This document shows, in pieces, positions 54,512 to 63,921 of a DNA stretch of 64,000 nucleotides; within the stretch, counting starts at the first letter, position 1, and each line of letters starts with the position of its first letter. The notes beneath the pieces were generated by a model. That model saw nothing but the letters and a program-made list of their open reading frames with translations. It was not told the DNA's origin and made no database searches. Both the position numbers and the translations under genes were made by a program. The DNA comes from Oribacterium sp. C9 (GTDB taxonomy: Bacteria > Bacillota > Clostridia > Lachnospirales > Lachnospiraceae). The stretch is from NCBI RefSeq assembly GCF_002007235.1, contig NZ_MUHW01000001.1, positions 1 to 64,000 of the forward strand. The letters are read 5' to 3'.

Positions 54512-55434
54512 TCAGGGAAATAATACAAGAGGCAGAGCAGATCGGTAACAGGATCGATGCATTATCGGAAAATGATGAGTTAATTGAGAAGAATGCGGAA
54601 GAGATACGTTCACTTGATAAAACCAGAAATGAACTGTTATCCAAATGTACAGAGCTTAATCCTTCAGACAGAGTCTTCCTTGCGCGACATCCGAAACGTC
54701 CTCATATAAAGGACTTTATAGACAATCTGTTCACTGATTTCTTTGAACAGAAAGGGGATCATTTATATGATGAAGATCTTTCTATTTTCGGAGGTATAGC
54801 AAGATACAAGGGATGTCCTATAACAGTTCTCGGCCATCAGAAAGGCAGAACAATGGAGGAAAATCTTGCATATAACTTCGGAATGCCGAGACCTGAAGGA
54901 TACAGAAAAGCACTTCGTCTCATGGAGCAGGCTGAAAAATTCGGACGACCTATCATAACATTTATCGATACTCCGGGGGCTTATCCGGGCATGGAAGCTG
55001 AAGAGCATGGACAGGGGGAAGCTATTGCAAGAAACCTTGCTGCCATGAGCCGATTCCATGTACCTATCATATCCATAGTTACAGGAGAAGGTAACTCGGG
55101 AGGAGCACTTGCCATAGGCGTTGCTAATAAAATCCTGATGCTCGAGAATTCAGTATATTCGGTACTTAGTCCTGAGGGGTTTGCTTCCATATTATGGAAG
55201 GATGCCGAAAGACATGAGGAAGCATGCGAAGTTATGAAGCTGACAGCTCATGATCTCAGAAGAGCGGGAGTGGCAGACCATGTCATACCTGAGCCACTCG
55301 GAGGAGCACAGGAAGATCCGGAAAGATTATATGCAAGTCTCGATATAGTTTTGGAGAAAACATTTACGGATCTTTTAAAGCTGTCCCCTGAGGAATTAAG
55401 ACGGCAGAGACAGGAAAAGTACAGAAATATATAA
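54508..55434 (+). CDS. accA: acetyl-CoA carboxylase carboxyltransferase subunit alpha
   Basis: This 308-residue subunit is the partner of AccD. Visible landmarks are [18 protein letters not shown], the [19 protein letters not shown] segment, IDTPGAYPG (about 152), [16 protein letters not shown] (about 195) and [16 protein letters not shown] helical N-terminus (1-50) is typical. The other two subunits of the enzyme, AccB and AccC, are not encoded in this cluster. Confidence 0.96.
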   Translation: MIREIIQEAEQIGNRIDALSENDELIEKNAEEIRSLDKTRNELLSKCTELNPSDRVFLARHPKRPHIKDFIDNLFTDFFEQKGDHLYDEDLSIFGGIARYKGCPITVLGHQKGRTMEENLAYNFGMPRPEGYRKALRLMEQAEKFGRPIITFIDTPGAYPGMEAEEHGQGEAIARNLAAMSRFHVPIISIVTGEGNSGGALAIGVANKILMLENSVYSVLSPEGFASILWKDAERHEEACEVMKLTAHDLRRAGVADHVIPEPLGGAQEDPERLYASLDIVLEKTFTDLLKLSPEELRRQRQEKYRNI

Positions 55435-55472
55435 ATAGTCACTTTGAGGAGTGAACTATCGGGAGCATAGTT

Positions 55473-56573
55473 TTGAATGGAATAAAGATAATAGGTCTGG
55501 GAGGCTCGATTCCCAGTAGGACAGTTACCAATGATGCTTTGGGAGAGATAATGGATACTTCTGATGCATGGATATATCCGAGGACGGGAATCCATGAAAG
55601 AAAGTTCTGCTCAGAGGAGGAAAGTGCTTTGACTATGGCTGTAGAAGCCGGAGAAAAAGCAATCAGGGATGCTGGGATATCCAAAGATGAAGTGGCGGCA
55701 GTTGTTGTGGCATCAATGTCACCTGACCTTGCGACACCAAGCATGGCAGCACTTGTGCAGAGAGAACTGGGACTTCCTGAGGTTCCGGCTCTGGACCTGA
55801 ACGCAGCCTGTAGTGGATTTATATACGCGCTGGAAGTGGCAAGGGGATTGCTGAATGCGAACCTCTGTGTAGATGATATCTATCCTGAAAAGGAAAAAGC
55901 AGATACTGAAAAGTCCGGCAGAAAATGTGCTTTAGTCATAGGAACTGAGCAGTTATCGAGACTTATCTCCATGGAAGATCGTACAACAGCGATATTATTC
56001 GGAGACGGTGCCGGCGCAGCTATAGTTACATCGGATAATGATGAGGGGATTGCGGAAAATAAATCTAATATTATAGATGCAAATTCTTGCGATAAAAGCG
56101 CAGTTAAAACAGGATATGTGAGTCTTTTGGGATCAAGAGGTTCAGGAGCCATAGAGGCACCATCTGTTTATTCGGATGCATATGAAAAAAAATATCGAAG
56201 AAAAGAAGATGCCACAGTAATAGATCATATGTTAATGGATGGAAAAGATGTCTTTGTATTTGCATGCGACATCATTCCTAGAATAATAAATGGACTTCTC
56301 AAAAAAACAGGGCTTGAACTTGATGATATAGATCATGTTGTCTGTCATCAGGCAAATGCGAGAATCATCAGACATGTCATCAGAGCAATGCATGCACCTG
56401 AGGACAAATTTTTTATGAATATGGAAAAGCTTGGAAATATAAGTGCTGCATCCATACCTATCGCCCTCAATGAAATGCATGAAAAAGACCTGTTAAAGAA
56501 AGGTGAAAGACTTATCCTTGCCGGATTTGGCGGAGGACTCACATGGGGTGGCTGCATAATCAGCTATAAATGA
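55473..56573 (+). CDS. fabH: 3-oxoacyl-ACP synthase III
   Basis: FabH starts fatty-acid synthesis by condensing acetyl-CoA with malonyl-ACP. The 366-residue protein starts with TTG, 7 nt after GGGAG. The catalytic triad is visible: cysteine in NAACSGF (about 112), histidine in CHQANARI (about 292) and asparagine in GNISAASIP (about 321). It is longer than most FabH (about 320-330) because of inserts near residues 130-148 and 190-212, which are charged and probably surface loops. Confidence 0.95.
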   Translation: MNGIKIIGLGGSIPSRTVTNDALGEIMDTSDAWIYPRTGIHERKFCSEEESALTMAVEAGEKAIRDAGISKDEVAAVVVASMSPDLATPSMAALVQRELGLPEVPALDLNAACSGFIYALEVARGLLNANLCVDDIYPEKEKADTEKSGRKCALVIGTEQLSRLISMEDRTTAILFGDGAGAAIVTSDNDEGIAENKSNIIDANSCDKSAVKTGYVSLLGSRGSGAIEAPSVYSDAYEKKYRRKEDATVIDHMLMDGKDVFVFACDIIPRIINGLLKKTGLELDDIDHVVCHQANARIIRHVIRAMHAPEDKFFMNMEKLGNISAASIPIALNEMHEKDLLKKGERLILAGFGGGLTWGGCIISYK

Positions 56574-56594
56574 TATTTCACAAGTATCATGTTT

Positions 56595-56614
56595 TATATG
56601 CTATTGAGCATATA
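56595..56614 (+). repeat. hairpin between fabH and fabK
   Basis: TATATGCT pairs perfectly with AGCATATA around ATTG. There is no T run, so it may be an RNA-processing or stability element. Confidence 0.4.
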
Positions 56615-56669
56615 GGACTTATTAAGAAAAAACTTAGAAATTTGAAAAATACGAAGAAAAAGGAATAAC

Positions 56670-57593
56670 ATGAAGCTTTTAAACGAAATTTTGGGAACAC
56701 GTTATCCGGTCATTCAAGGTGGAATGGCTAATATTGCTACAGGACGTTTTGCTGCGGCATGTGCCAATGCCGGTGCAGTTGGACTTATCGGTACAGGTGG
56801 AATAAGAACTGCAGAAGAATTGAGAAATGAGATCCGTACGGCAAGAGAGCTCGCACCGGAAAAAGAAGACGGATATAAGCCGGTTATCGGAGTTAACCTG
56901 ATGCTTATGAATCCTGCTACAGATGATTTTGTAAAAGTCTGCATAGAAGAGAAGGTTTCTGTTGTTACGACCGGAGCAGGAAATCCCGGAAAGTACATGG
57001 CGGATTTTAAGGCTGCCGGAATAAAGGTTATACCGGTAGTAGGAGCTCCTATTCTTGCACAGCATGTAGAAAAGCTTGGTGCAGATGCGGTTATAGCCGA
57101 AGGCTGTGAAAGCGGAGGACATGTTGGAGAGATGACGACCATGGCATTGGTTCCGCAGACTGTAGATTCGGTTAACATTCCTGTAATCGCAGCAGGCGGT
57201 GTGGCTGATAACCGTCAGTTCAAGGCGGCTCTTGCGCTTGGAGCATGTGGCGTACAGATCGGTACAGCATTGCTTGCATCTCCTGAGTGCCCAATTCATG
57301 AAAACTATAAGGCAGCTCTAATCAAGGCAAAAGGCTCTGATGCTATCGTAACAGGACGTATCGGAGGTACACCGGTAAGAGTATTAAAGAATCAGATGAC
57401 AGTTCAGTATCTTAAGCAGGAGAAGGCTGGAGCCGACAAGATGGAGCTTGAGAAATACACACTTGGTTCTTTACGCCGTGCAGTATTTGAAGGCGATGTT
57501 AAAACAGGTTCACTCATGTCAGGACAGGTTTGCGGACAGCTTCATGATATACGACCTGTAGCTGAAATTTTGGAAGATATAACACATATGTAA
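56670..57593 (+). CDS. fabK: enoyl-ACP reductase II (FabK)
   Basis: This FMN-dependent enzyme performs the last reduction in fatty-acid elongation; it replaces FabI and is not sensitive to triclosan in known examples. It has 307 residues, with PVIQGGMANIATGRFAAA at the N-terminus, VVTTGAGNPGKYM, AEGCESGGHVGE (about 149) and IAAGGVADNRQ. The fold is a TIM barrel of the nitronate monooxygenase family; the fab context makes the FabK call firm. Confidence 0.95.
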   Translation: MKLLNEILGTRYPVIQGGMANIATGRFAAACANAGAVGLIGTGGIRTAEELRNEIRTARELAPEKEDGYKPVIGVNLMLMNPATDDFVKVCIEEKVSVVTTGAGNPGKYMADFKAAGIKVIPVVGAPILAQHVEKLGADAVIAEGCESGGHVGEMTTMALVPQTVDSVNIPVIAAGGVADNRQFKAALALGACGVQIGTALLASPECPIHENYKAALIKAKGSDAIVTGRIGGTPVRVLKNQMTVQYLKQEKAGADKMELEKYTLGSLRRAVFEGDVKTGSLMSGQVCGQLHDIRPVAEILEDITHM

Positions 57594-57608
57594 TGGAAAG
57601 GCGAAGTT

Positions 57609-58625
57609 ATGAAAACAGCTTTTTTATATGCAGGACAGGGAAGTCAGCATGCAGGTATGGGAGCAGATCTCTATCGTGATTATCCTGAGTTCCGCAGAGT
57701 GTTTGACGGCGTTTCAGAGGAACTTCAGAAAAAGAATTCATCTGACAGGAATTATGATCTCTGTCGTTTATGTTTTGAAGATCCTGATGGTGTGATAAAT
57801 CAGACACGTTACACACAGCCGGCTATGGTGGCTTTTGCCTGCGGTGTAACAGAAATACTGAAGGTCCATGGAATACGTCCCGATTATGCGGCAGGATTAT
57901 CACTCGGAGAGTATTCAGCATTACAGGCAGCAGAGGTCATGGATTCAGAGACTGCCGTAGAAATGGTGGCATTCAGAGGGCAGAAGATGGCTGAAGCCAG
58001 CGAAGGTGTTGACTGTGGTATGACAGCGATTTTAGGAATGAGTGAATCTGACATTCAGGATTGCTGCGAGAAGGTAAGAAAAGAAAGTGGAAAGATAGTA
58101 TCGATATGCAACTATAACTGTCCCGGTCAGATCGTTATCGGTGGAGAGAAGGAAGCTGTAGATAAGGTAACAGAGTTGGCAGCAGGCTTTGAAAAGGTAC
58201 GATGCATCCCGCTTAAGGTATCGGGACCTTTCCATACAAGTTATATGTCATCGGCAGGTGATGCACTTCAGGGGTATTTCAAGAATATCCGTATGAACCG
58301 TCCTAAGTGCAGTGTACTTTTTAATTTCCTGGGAGATGAGTCGGAGGCTGTTACTTCATCGATCAATTCGACCACTGCAACGACTGCCGCAGCTTTTCGT
58401 AAGGCTATTCCAGAGCTTCTGGTAGAGCAGGTACAGAAGCCTGTACGTATGGAATCGATAATCAGAAATCTCTTTGCGAAGGGTGTCACTGATTTTGTTG
58501 AGATAGGTCCCGGACATACCCTCAGTGGTTTTGTAAAGAAGGTTGCCAAGGATATGGGAATAAGAGAGTTTACAGTAAGTGCGGTGGAAACATCTGAGGA
58601 TGTTGAAAAGTTAACATCAAGATAA
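57609..58625 (+). CDS. fabD: malonyl-CoA-ACP transacylase
   Basis: FabD moves malonyl groups from CoA to ACP. The 338-residue protein has FLYAGQGSQHAGMGADL at the N-terminus, the serine nucleophile in GLSLGEYSAL (about 97), and the catalytic histidine in SGPFHTSYM (about 212). The C-terminal VEIGPGHTLSGFVKK is typical. A charged loop at about residues 230-275 makes it slightly longer than average (about 310). It lies 15 bp after fabK. Confidence 0.96.
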   Translation: MKTAFLYAGQGSQHAGMGADLYRDYPEFRRVFDGVSEELQKKNSSDRNYDLCRLCFEDPDGVINQTRYTQPAMVAFACGVTEILKVHGIRPDYAAGLSLGEYSALQAAEVMDSETAVEMVAFRGQKMAEASEGVDCGMTAILGMSESDIQDCCEKVRKESGKIVSICNYNCPGQIVIGGEKEAVDKVTELAAGFEKVRCIPLKVSGPFHTSYMSSAGDALQGYFKNIRMNRPKCSVLFNFLGDESEAVTSSINSTTATTAAAFRKAIPELLVEQVQKPVRMESIIRNLFAKGVTDFVEIGPGHTLSGFVKKVAKDMGIREFTVSAVETSEDVEKLTSR

Positions 58626-58637
58626 AGAGAGAATAGG

Positions 58638-59384
58638 ATGAATAGTTTAAATGGAAAGACAGCAATCGTTACAGGTGCATCAAGAGGCATAGGAAGAGCT
58701 GTAGCGGTTGAGCTTGCGGCGAGAGGCTGCAATGTGGTGGTTGATTATGCAGGAAATCAGAATGCAGCGGAGGAAACCGTAAAGCTTTGTCAGGAAGCGG
58801 GAGTACAGGCAATTTCAGTGTGTGCGGATGTATCTGATGAAAATGCTGTTAATGAACTTATAGCGAAGACACAGGAGCACTTCGGAAGCATTGACATACT
58901 TGTGAATAATGCGGGCATAACCAGAGATAACCTGATGCTCAGGATGAGTGCTGAGGATTTTGATGAAGTTATTTCAAAAAATCTTCGCGGTGCATTTCTT
59001 ATGACAAAGTATGCAGGAAAGATCATGTTGAAGCAGAGATCCGGCAGAATAGTTAACATTTCGTCTATAGTAGGCCTTCACGGTAATGCGGGGCAGGCAA
59101 ATTATTCCGCATCAAAGGCTGGAATAATCGGTCTAACCAAGACAACAGCCCTGGAATACGCAAGTCGAGGAATAACTGCTAATGTTATAGCTCCGGGCTT
59201 TATCGATACTGATATGACAAGTTCGCTTCCGGATAAGGTCAAGGAAACCATGCTTTCGCGCATTCCTGCAGGAAAATTCGGACAGGCAGAAGATATAGCA
59301 AAGGCAGTAGCATTTCTTGCATCAGATGATGCCCGTTACATCACCGGTCAGGTCCTCGGCATTGACGGTGGAATGGGAGCGTAG
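58638..59384 (+). CDS. fabG: 3-oxoacyl-ACP reductase
   Basis: FabG performs the first reduction in elongation. It has 248 residues of the short-chain dehydrogenase family: the NAD(P)-binding motif TGASRGIGRA (12-21), NNAG (about 89), the catalytic serine in VNISSIVG and the YSASK motif (about 156-160). It ends with QVLGIDGGM. The stop codon runs directly into a cluster of hairpins. Confidence 0.96.
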   Translation: MNSLNGKTAIVTGASRGIGRAVAVELAARGCNVVVDYAGNQNAAEETVKLCQEAGVQAISVCADVSDENAVNELIAKTQEHFGSIDILVNNAGITRDNLMLRMSAEDFDEVISKNLRGAFLMTKYAGKIMLKQRSGRIVNISSIVGLHGNAGQANYSASKAGIIGLTKTTALEYASRGITANVIAPGFIDTDMTSSLPDKVKETMLSRIPAGKFGQAEDIAKAVAFLASDDARYITGQVLGIDGGMGA

Positions 59385-59501
59385 GAGTTTGCATCAGCAA
59401 ACTCCGGAGCGATATGGCCCGAGCGAGCTCGGGTCCCGAAGGGATCAGGTGAGGTTGACAAAACCGAACCTGACCGGCGGAAAACAGAGGGTCCGGTCAG
59501 G
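59384..59501 (+). repeat. cluster of hairpins between fabG and fabF
   Basis: Four inverted repeats follow one another: GGAGTTTGC-atca-GCAAACTCC (59384-59405), CCCGAGC/GCTCGGG (59418-59433), CAGGT/ACCTG (about 59446-59474) and ACCTGACCGG/CCGGTCAGGT (about 59470-59501, 10 bp). The last two share the ACCTG strand and exclude each other. The stretch is clearly more GC-rich than its surroundings. Confidence 0.6.
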
Positions 59502-59540
59502 TATATTTGATTTTGCATATTTAATTAGATTGGAGCAAAA

Positions 59541-60782
59541 ATGGAGAATAAGCGAAGAGTAGTGATAACAGGTCTCGGAACTGTCAATCCAACAGGAAAT
59601 ACAGTGGCTGAATCCTGGGGCAATATCCGCCAGGGAAAATGCGGTATCGCAGCTATAACACATTTTGACACAGAGAATTTTACTGTGAAGCTTGCAGGAG
59701 AAGTAAAAAATTTTGATCCTTCAAGGCTGATAGACCGTCGTGAGCAGAAGCATCTTTCAAGATTTACACAGTTTGCCATTGTGGCGGCAGAAGAGGCAAT
59801 TATTCAGAGCGGACTCAAAGAATCAGAGGAATATGACCCATCACGAATCGGAGTTATAGTATCTTCAGGAATCGGTGCGCTGGATACTATCGAGTCAGAG
59901 CATACAAAGGCGGAGAATCATGGATTTGAGAGAGTATCTCCCTTTTTCATTCCTATGACTATTTCAAATATGGCAGCAGCCAATGTAGCCATCCGTCATG
60001 GATTCAAGGGAATGTGCAGTTGTCCTGTTACAGCCTGTGCAGGTGGTTCCAATGCAATAGGTGATGCATTCCACAGAGTAAGAGATGGATATGAAGATGT
60101 TATGATAGCAGGAGGAACAGAAGCGTGCATATCTCCACTGGGAATAGGCGGATTCAGCAGCATGCGTGCACTGAATCATTCAGAGGATCCAAATCGTGCA
60201 AGTATTCCGTTTGACAGCGAGAGAAGCGGTTTCGTCATGGGTGAAGGTGCCGGTATTCTCGTAATGGAGGAGTATGAGCATGCGGTTCGCCGTGGAGCAA
60301 AGATCATCGCAGAAATCGTGGGATATGGTGCAAACTGTGATGCATTCCATATAACAAGCCCTAATCCTGAGGGAGAAGGGGGAGCTGACTGCATGCGTCT
60401 TGCAATCAAGGATGCAGGCATAGATCAGGCAGATATTTCCTATATCAATGCTCACGGTACCTCCACGCATCTTAATGATTCATGTGAGACCAAGGCCATA
60501 AAGGCAGTATTTGGTGACAATGCCTACAACATTCCTGTGTCTTCTACCAAGTCTATGACGGGACATCTTCTTGGTGCCGCAGGAGGAGTCGAAGCAGTAT
60601 TCTGTGTAAAGGCTTTAGAGGATGGATTTATTCCGGCCACCATTAACTACAGGAGTCCTGATCCTGAGTGTGATCTGGATATAGTTCCGAATGAAGGCAG
60701 AAGTTCAGAGCTCAAATATGCATTGAGCAATTCACTCGGCTTTGGCGGACACAATGCATGTCTTATTTTTGCAAAGGCATAA
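59541..60782 (+). CDS. fabF: 3-oxoacyl-ACP synthase II
   Basis: FabF elongates acyl chains by condensing acyl-ACP with malonyl-ACP. The 413-residue protein has the catalytic cysteine in VTACAGGSNAIGDA (about 166), histidines in NAHGTSTHLND (about 305) and MTGHLLGAAGG (about 342), and RRVVITGLGTVNPTG at the start. A TTGGAG ribosome-binding site lies 6 nt before the ATG, downstream of the hairpin cluster. Confidence 0.96.
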   Translation: MENKRRVVITGLGTVNPTGNTVAESWGNIRQGKCGIAAITHFDTENFTVKLAGEVKNFDPSRLIDRREQKHLSRFTQFAIVAAEEAIIQSGLKESEEYDPSRIGVIVSSGIGALDTIESEHTKAENHGFERVSPFFIPMTISNMAAANVAIRHGFKGMCSCPVTACAGGSNAIGDAFHRVRDGYEDVMIAGGTEACISPLGIGGFSSMRALNHSEDPNRASIPFDSERSGFVMGEGAGILVMEEYEHAVRRGAKIIAEIVGYGANCDAFHITSPNPEGEGGADCMRLAIKDAGIDQADISYINAHGTSTHLNDSCETKAIKAVFGDNAYNIPVSSTKSMTGHLLGAAGGVEAVFCVKALEDGFIPATINYRSPDPECDLDIVPNEGRSSELKYALSNSLGFGGHNACLIFAKA

Positions 60783-60887
60783 ATAAGATATTAATGTAAG
60801 ATCTGGAAGTAAGAATTTTAAACTTAGTTATTGAGTCAGATACCGACATAGCGGATCCAAATATAATTCTGATTCATGGGGGTAAAA

Positions 60888-61364
60888 ATGGCAGAGGAAA
60901 TAAAAGAACAGGATAATGCTTCTGAAGGTAGGATACCGAAGACATTAAATATAGAAGAAATCAAAAAAATCATTCCACACAGATATCCATTCCTTCTTAT
61001 AGATCATGTTAATGACTATGAGCCGGGTAAATTTGCGAACGCAAGAAAGTGTGTCAGCGTAAATGAGCCGTTTTTTCAGGGACATTTTCCTGAATATCCT
61101 GTTATGCCGGGGGTGCTCATCATCGAAGCTCTGGCACAGACAGGAGCGGTTGCCCTGCTCAGCATGCCTGAGAATCAGGGAAAGATAGCTCTTTTCGGAG
61201 GAATTAAAAATGCTCGTTTCAAGCGTCAGGTAAGACCAGGTGACGTTCTGGAATTTCACTGTGAGCTGACAAAGATGCACGGACCTGTGGGGATAGGTAC
61301 AGCCACAGCAACTGTTGACGGAAAGACAGCGGTTGTTGCGGAGCTGACATTTGCAGTACAGTGA
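60888..61364 (+). CDS. fabZ: 3-hydroxyacyl-ACP dehydratase
   Basis: FabZ removes water from the 3-hydroxyacyl intermediate. The 158-residue hotdog-fold protein has the signature [13 protein letters not shown] (about 31-43) and the catalytic pair in [24 protein letters not shown], with the helix glutamate. A short charged N-terminal extension of about 20 residues precedes the family start. The ATG at 60888 lies 5 nt after GGGGGT; an upstream ATG four codons earlier is possible. Confidence 0.95.
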   Translation: MAEEIKEQDNASEGRIPKTLNIEEIKKIIPHRYPFLLIDHVNDYEPGKFANARKCVSVNEPFFQGHFPEYPVMPGVLIIEALAQTGAVALLSMPENQGKIALFGGIKNARFKRQVRPGDVLEFHCELTKMHGPVGIGTATATVDGKTAVVAELTFAVQ

Positions 61365-61456
61365 AAGGCTGTGATCTAACAAGACTTTGCAGCCGGAATA
61401 AGAAATTGAGTAAAATAATTCAATAGTTTTTTTCATAGTGCAAAAATAGCGATACT

Positions 61457-61495
61457 ATGGCTACCGATTATATATTAAATCGATAGCCATTTTTG
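61457..61495 (+). terminator. fabZ terminator
   Basis: ATGGCTA...CGAT pairs with ATCG...TAGCCAT with one mismatch, followed by T residues. Confidence 0.8.
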
Positions 61496-61611
61496 TTATA
61501 ATGATTTCACACTTGTTTATATTATTCTTAGAGGGTATATATGATATAATCAATAGTAAATTAAAATCCAAAGAAATAATATGATTTTTATATAGTTAAG
61601 GATGAACAGAT

Positions 61612-62076
61612 ATGTTAAGTAATACTTTTGAGGAATTATATAATCGATTCCGTGTACATTTTTATATGCAGGTTTTTTCCAAGGAAAATTCCGGTGATGA
61701 TACATTGACCTCTGTTGAGGCATTCAGTCTTGAGTGTATAAAATCACTTGGGGAACCTACGGTTGCTGAATTTGCAAAGATGATGGGGATTTCGGCACCA
61801 AATGCAGCCTATAAAGTCAATGCTCTGATCCAGAAGGGGTATATCGAAAAGGTACAGTCGGAAACGGATCACAGAGAGTATTTTTTGAGGGCAACGGATA
61901 AGTTGAAAGACTACTACAAAAACAGCTATGAGTTCCTACAGCAGATAGTAGAAAGATGTGAAGAGCGTTTTTCTAAGGAAGATATAGATAGGCTGGATCA
62001 GATGATAGCTACCATCACCGACGAAATGATACCGGAGCTGGATCCAAAGCATTTTAAAAAGAGAGACAGAAGGTAG
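61612..62076 (+). CDS. MarR-family regulator, probable fatty-acid regulator (FabT-like)
   Basis: The 154-residue protein has a winged helix-turn-helix (TVAEFAKMMGISAPNAAYKVNALIQKGYIEKVQSETDHREYFLRATDK) with flanking dimerisation helices, the MarR pattern. FabT, the fatty-acid repressor of streptococci and relatives, is a MarR protein encoded next to the fab genes. The position after fabZ suggests the same role. It has its own promoter region with TGATATAAT near 61545. Direct proof is lacking. Confidence 0.75.
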   Translation: MLSNTFEELYNRFRVHFYMQVFSKENSGDDTLTSVEAFSLECIKSLGEPTVAEFAKMMGISAPNAAYKVNALIQKGYIEKVQSETDHREYFLRATDKLKDYYKNSYEFLQQIVERCEERFSKEDIDRLDQMIATITDEMIPELDPKHFKKRDRR

Positions 62077-62253
62077 GACGAGGGATGAGAGATGAGAGAG
62101 CTACTTTAGATATGCTCATCAATGTACTACGTCCTATATATCAGATGAACGTTTGGAATGTTATTTCAGAAGTCAGAGTAAAAAAACTGAGTTCAGAAAG
62201 GACATTTCCGGACGTTTTTTTATTTAGTGAAATACTGACAAAAACAGAAGTAA

Positions 62254-62276
62254 AATTAGTATTTATTTTACTAATT
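62254..62276. promoter_or_regulatory. candidate operator upstream of uxaB
   Basis: AATTAGTA (62254-62261) and TACTAATT (62269-62276) form an 8-bp inverted repeat with a 7-bp spacer. It touches the -35 box. A regulator of hexuronate use (GntR or similar) would fit, but none is identified. Confidence 0.5.
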
Positions 62277-62303
62277 GACATATTAGAGTAAACAGAATAT
62301 ATT
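62275..62303 (+). promoter_or_regulatory. uxaBA promoter
   Basis: TTGACA (62275-62280) and TATATT (62298-62303) are separated by 17 bp. Confidence 0.75.
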
Positions 62304-62306
62304 AAA

Positions 62307-62320
62307 TGTAAGCGCTTACA
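62307..62320. promoter_or_regulatory. catabolite-responsive element (cre-like)
   Basis: TGTAAGCGCTTACA is a perfect 14-bp palindrome matching the CcpA/LacI-type cre consensus. It overlaps the expected transcription start of uxaB, a repressing position. Confidence 0.85.
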
Positions 62321-62397
62321 AAAGTATGGCAGAGAACTGTGAGATAAGTAAGCATTATATTAAAATAAAGTTGATTCGATTGAAAGGGGATAATTCA

Positions 62398-63891
62398 ATG
62401 GAAAAGTTAAACTATCAGGTACTCGAGAAGTCAGGTTATGAGGGGTATATCCTTAAAGATGCGCCTGTAAAGGTGATGCAGTTCGGTGAGGGAAATTTCC
62501 TTAGAGCTTTTGTGGATTACTGGTTTGATATGTCAAACGAGAAGGCAGGATGGAACGGAAAAGTTACACTTGTTCAGCCTATAGGACAGGGACTTACAGA
62601 TCTTATAAATGAGCAGGAAGGGCTTTATACTCTTTACCTTCGTGGATCTGAGAATGGGCAGAAGGTTAATAAAAAGAGGGTTATTTCATCAGTTAAAAAC
62701 TGCATATCTCCTTATACAAAGGAAGGATTTAAGGATATGCTTGAGCTTGCAAAGTCAGATGATCTCGAGTATATCGTTTCCAATACAACTGAGGCTGGTA
62801 TAGTTTACGATCCTGAAACAAAGTTCGATCAGGAGCCTCCGGTTTCATTCCCCGGAAAGATGACAAGAGTCCTCTATGAGAGATTTAAGGCAGGAAAAGC
62901 AGGCGTTGTTGTTCTTTCCTGTGAGCTTATAGACAATAACGGACAGGAGCTCAAGAAGATTGTTAATCGTCATATCGATGAGTGGAATCTAGGAGATGAT
63001 TTCAAGAAGTGGGTTAATGATGAGGTTCTTTTCTGCTCAACACTTGTTGACAGAATCGTTCCGGGTCGTATCCGTGATCCAAAGGAAGTGGAGGAGCTTG
63101 ATAAGGAGAACGGCTACACAGATCCGCTTACAGATGTCGGTGAGGTATTTGGCGTATGGTACATCGAGGGTCCTAAGTCGCTTGAGGATAAGCTTCCGTT
63201 CAAGAAGGCTGGAGTAAATGTTCATGTTGTTCCTGAGGTAGCTCCTTATAAGAAGAGAAAGGTTCGTATCCTTAACGGTGCTCATACAGGTTTTGTTCTC
63301 GGTTCTTATCTTGCAGGGTTTGATATCGTTCGCGACTGTATGCATGACGATGTAGTTAAAAACTATATGAACAAGATGCTTAAGGACGAAATTATTCCTA
63401 TTCTTCCATTAGATAAAGAAGATTGTGAGAATTTTGCATCAGCAGTTGAGGATCGTTTCAATAACCCGTTTGTAGATCATCAGCTCATGAGCATTTCGCT
63501 TAACTCCACATCAAAGTGGAAGGCAAGAAATATGCCATCACTTCTTGAATATGTTGATAAGTTCGGAAAGCTCCCAGAGGTTCTTTCGATGAGCTTTGCC
63601 GCATATATCGCATTTTATAACAATGATGTACAGCGTCGAGAAGAGGATGGACTCATCTGCAAGCGCCCTAAGGGTAATGAATATAAGATTCAGGATGACA
63701 AGGAAGTTATAGATTTCTATGAAGCCCATAAGGATGATGATGTAAAGACTCTCGTTCATGCTGTAATGACAAATGAAGAATTCTGGGGACAGGATCTTAC
63801 CAAGGTTCCGGGTTTTGAGGAAGTAACAGTAAAGAATCTTACTCTTATCAAGGAGCAGGGAGCAAAGGCTGCATACGCGTCAGTACTTTAA
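62398..63891 (+). CDS. uxaB: tagaturonate reductase (altronate oxidoreductase)
   Basis: This enzyme reduces tagaturonate to altronate in galacturonate breakdown. The 497-residue protein belongs to the long-chain mannitol dehydrogenase family: VMQFGEGNFLRAFVDYW near the N-terminus, NTTEAGI, the catalytic region with VDRIVPG and VRILNGAHTGFVL (about 302-314). The UxaB assignment over UxuB/MtlD rests on its resemblance and on uxaA directly downstream. The ATG at 62398 follows AAAGGGGA. Codon use is like that of highly expressed genes. Confidence 0.9.
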   Translation: MEKLNYQVLEKSGYEGYILKDAPVKVMQFGEGNFLRAFVDYWFDMSNEKAGWNGKVTLVQPIGQGLTDLINEQEGLYTLYLRGSENGQKVNKKRVISSVKNCISPYTKEGFKDMLELAKSDDLEYIVSNTTEAGIVYDPETKFDQEPPVSFPGKMTRVLYERFKAGKAGVVVLSCELIDNNGQELKKIVNRHIDEWNLGDDFKKWVNDEVLFCSTLVDRIVPGRIRDPKEVEELDKENGYTDPLTDVGEVFGVWYIEGPKSLEDKLPFKKAGVNVHVVPEVAPYKKRKVRILNGAHTGFVLGSYLAGFDIVRDCMHDDVVKNYMNKMLKDEIIPILPLDKEDCENFASAVEDRFNNPFVDHQLMSISLNSTSKWKARNMPSLLEYVDKFGKLPEVLSMSFAAYIAFYNNDVQRREEDGLICKRPKGNEYKIQDDKEVIDFYEAHKDDDVKTLVHAVMTNEEFWGQDLTKVPGFEEVTVKNLTLIKEQGAKAAYASVL

Positions 63892-63921
63892 TGAAAGGAA
63901 ACCTTCTTAGGGAAAAGAAAC

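Larger units (their letters stand above)
62077..62397. other. regulatory region upstream of uxaB
   Basis: The first 200 bp holds a short 68-codon frame that I do not believe in, then a palindrome, a promoter and a cre-like site (listed separately). Confidence 0.5.

Noticed and set aside
62085-62291. 68-codon reading frame after the MarR gene
   Set aside because: There is no family resemblance, it overlaps the operator and promoter of uxaB, and the sequence is low in coding character.
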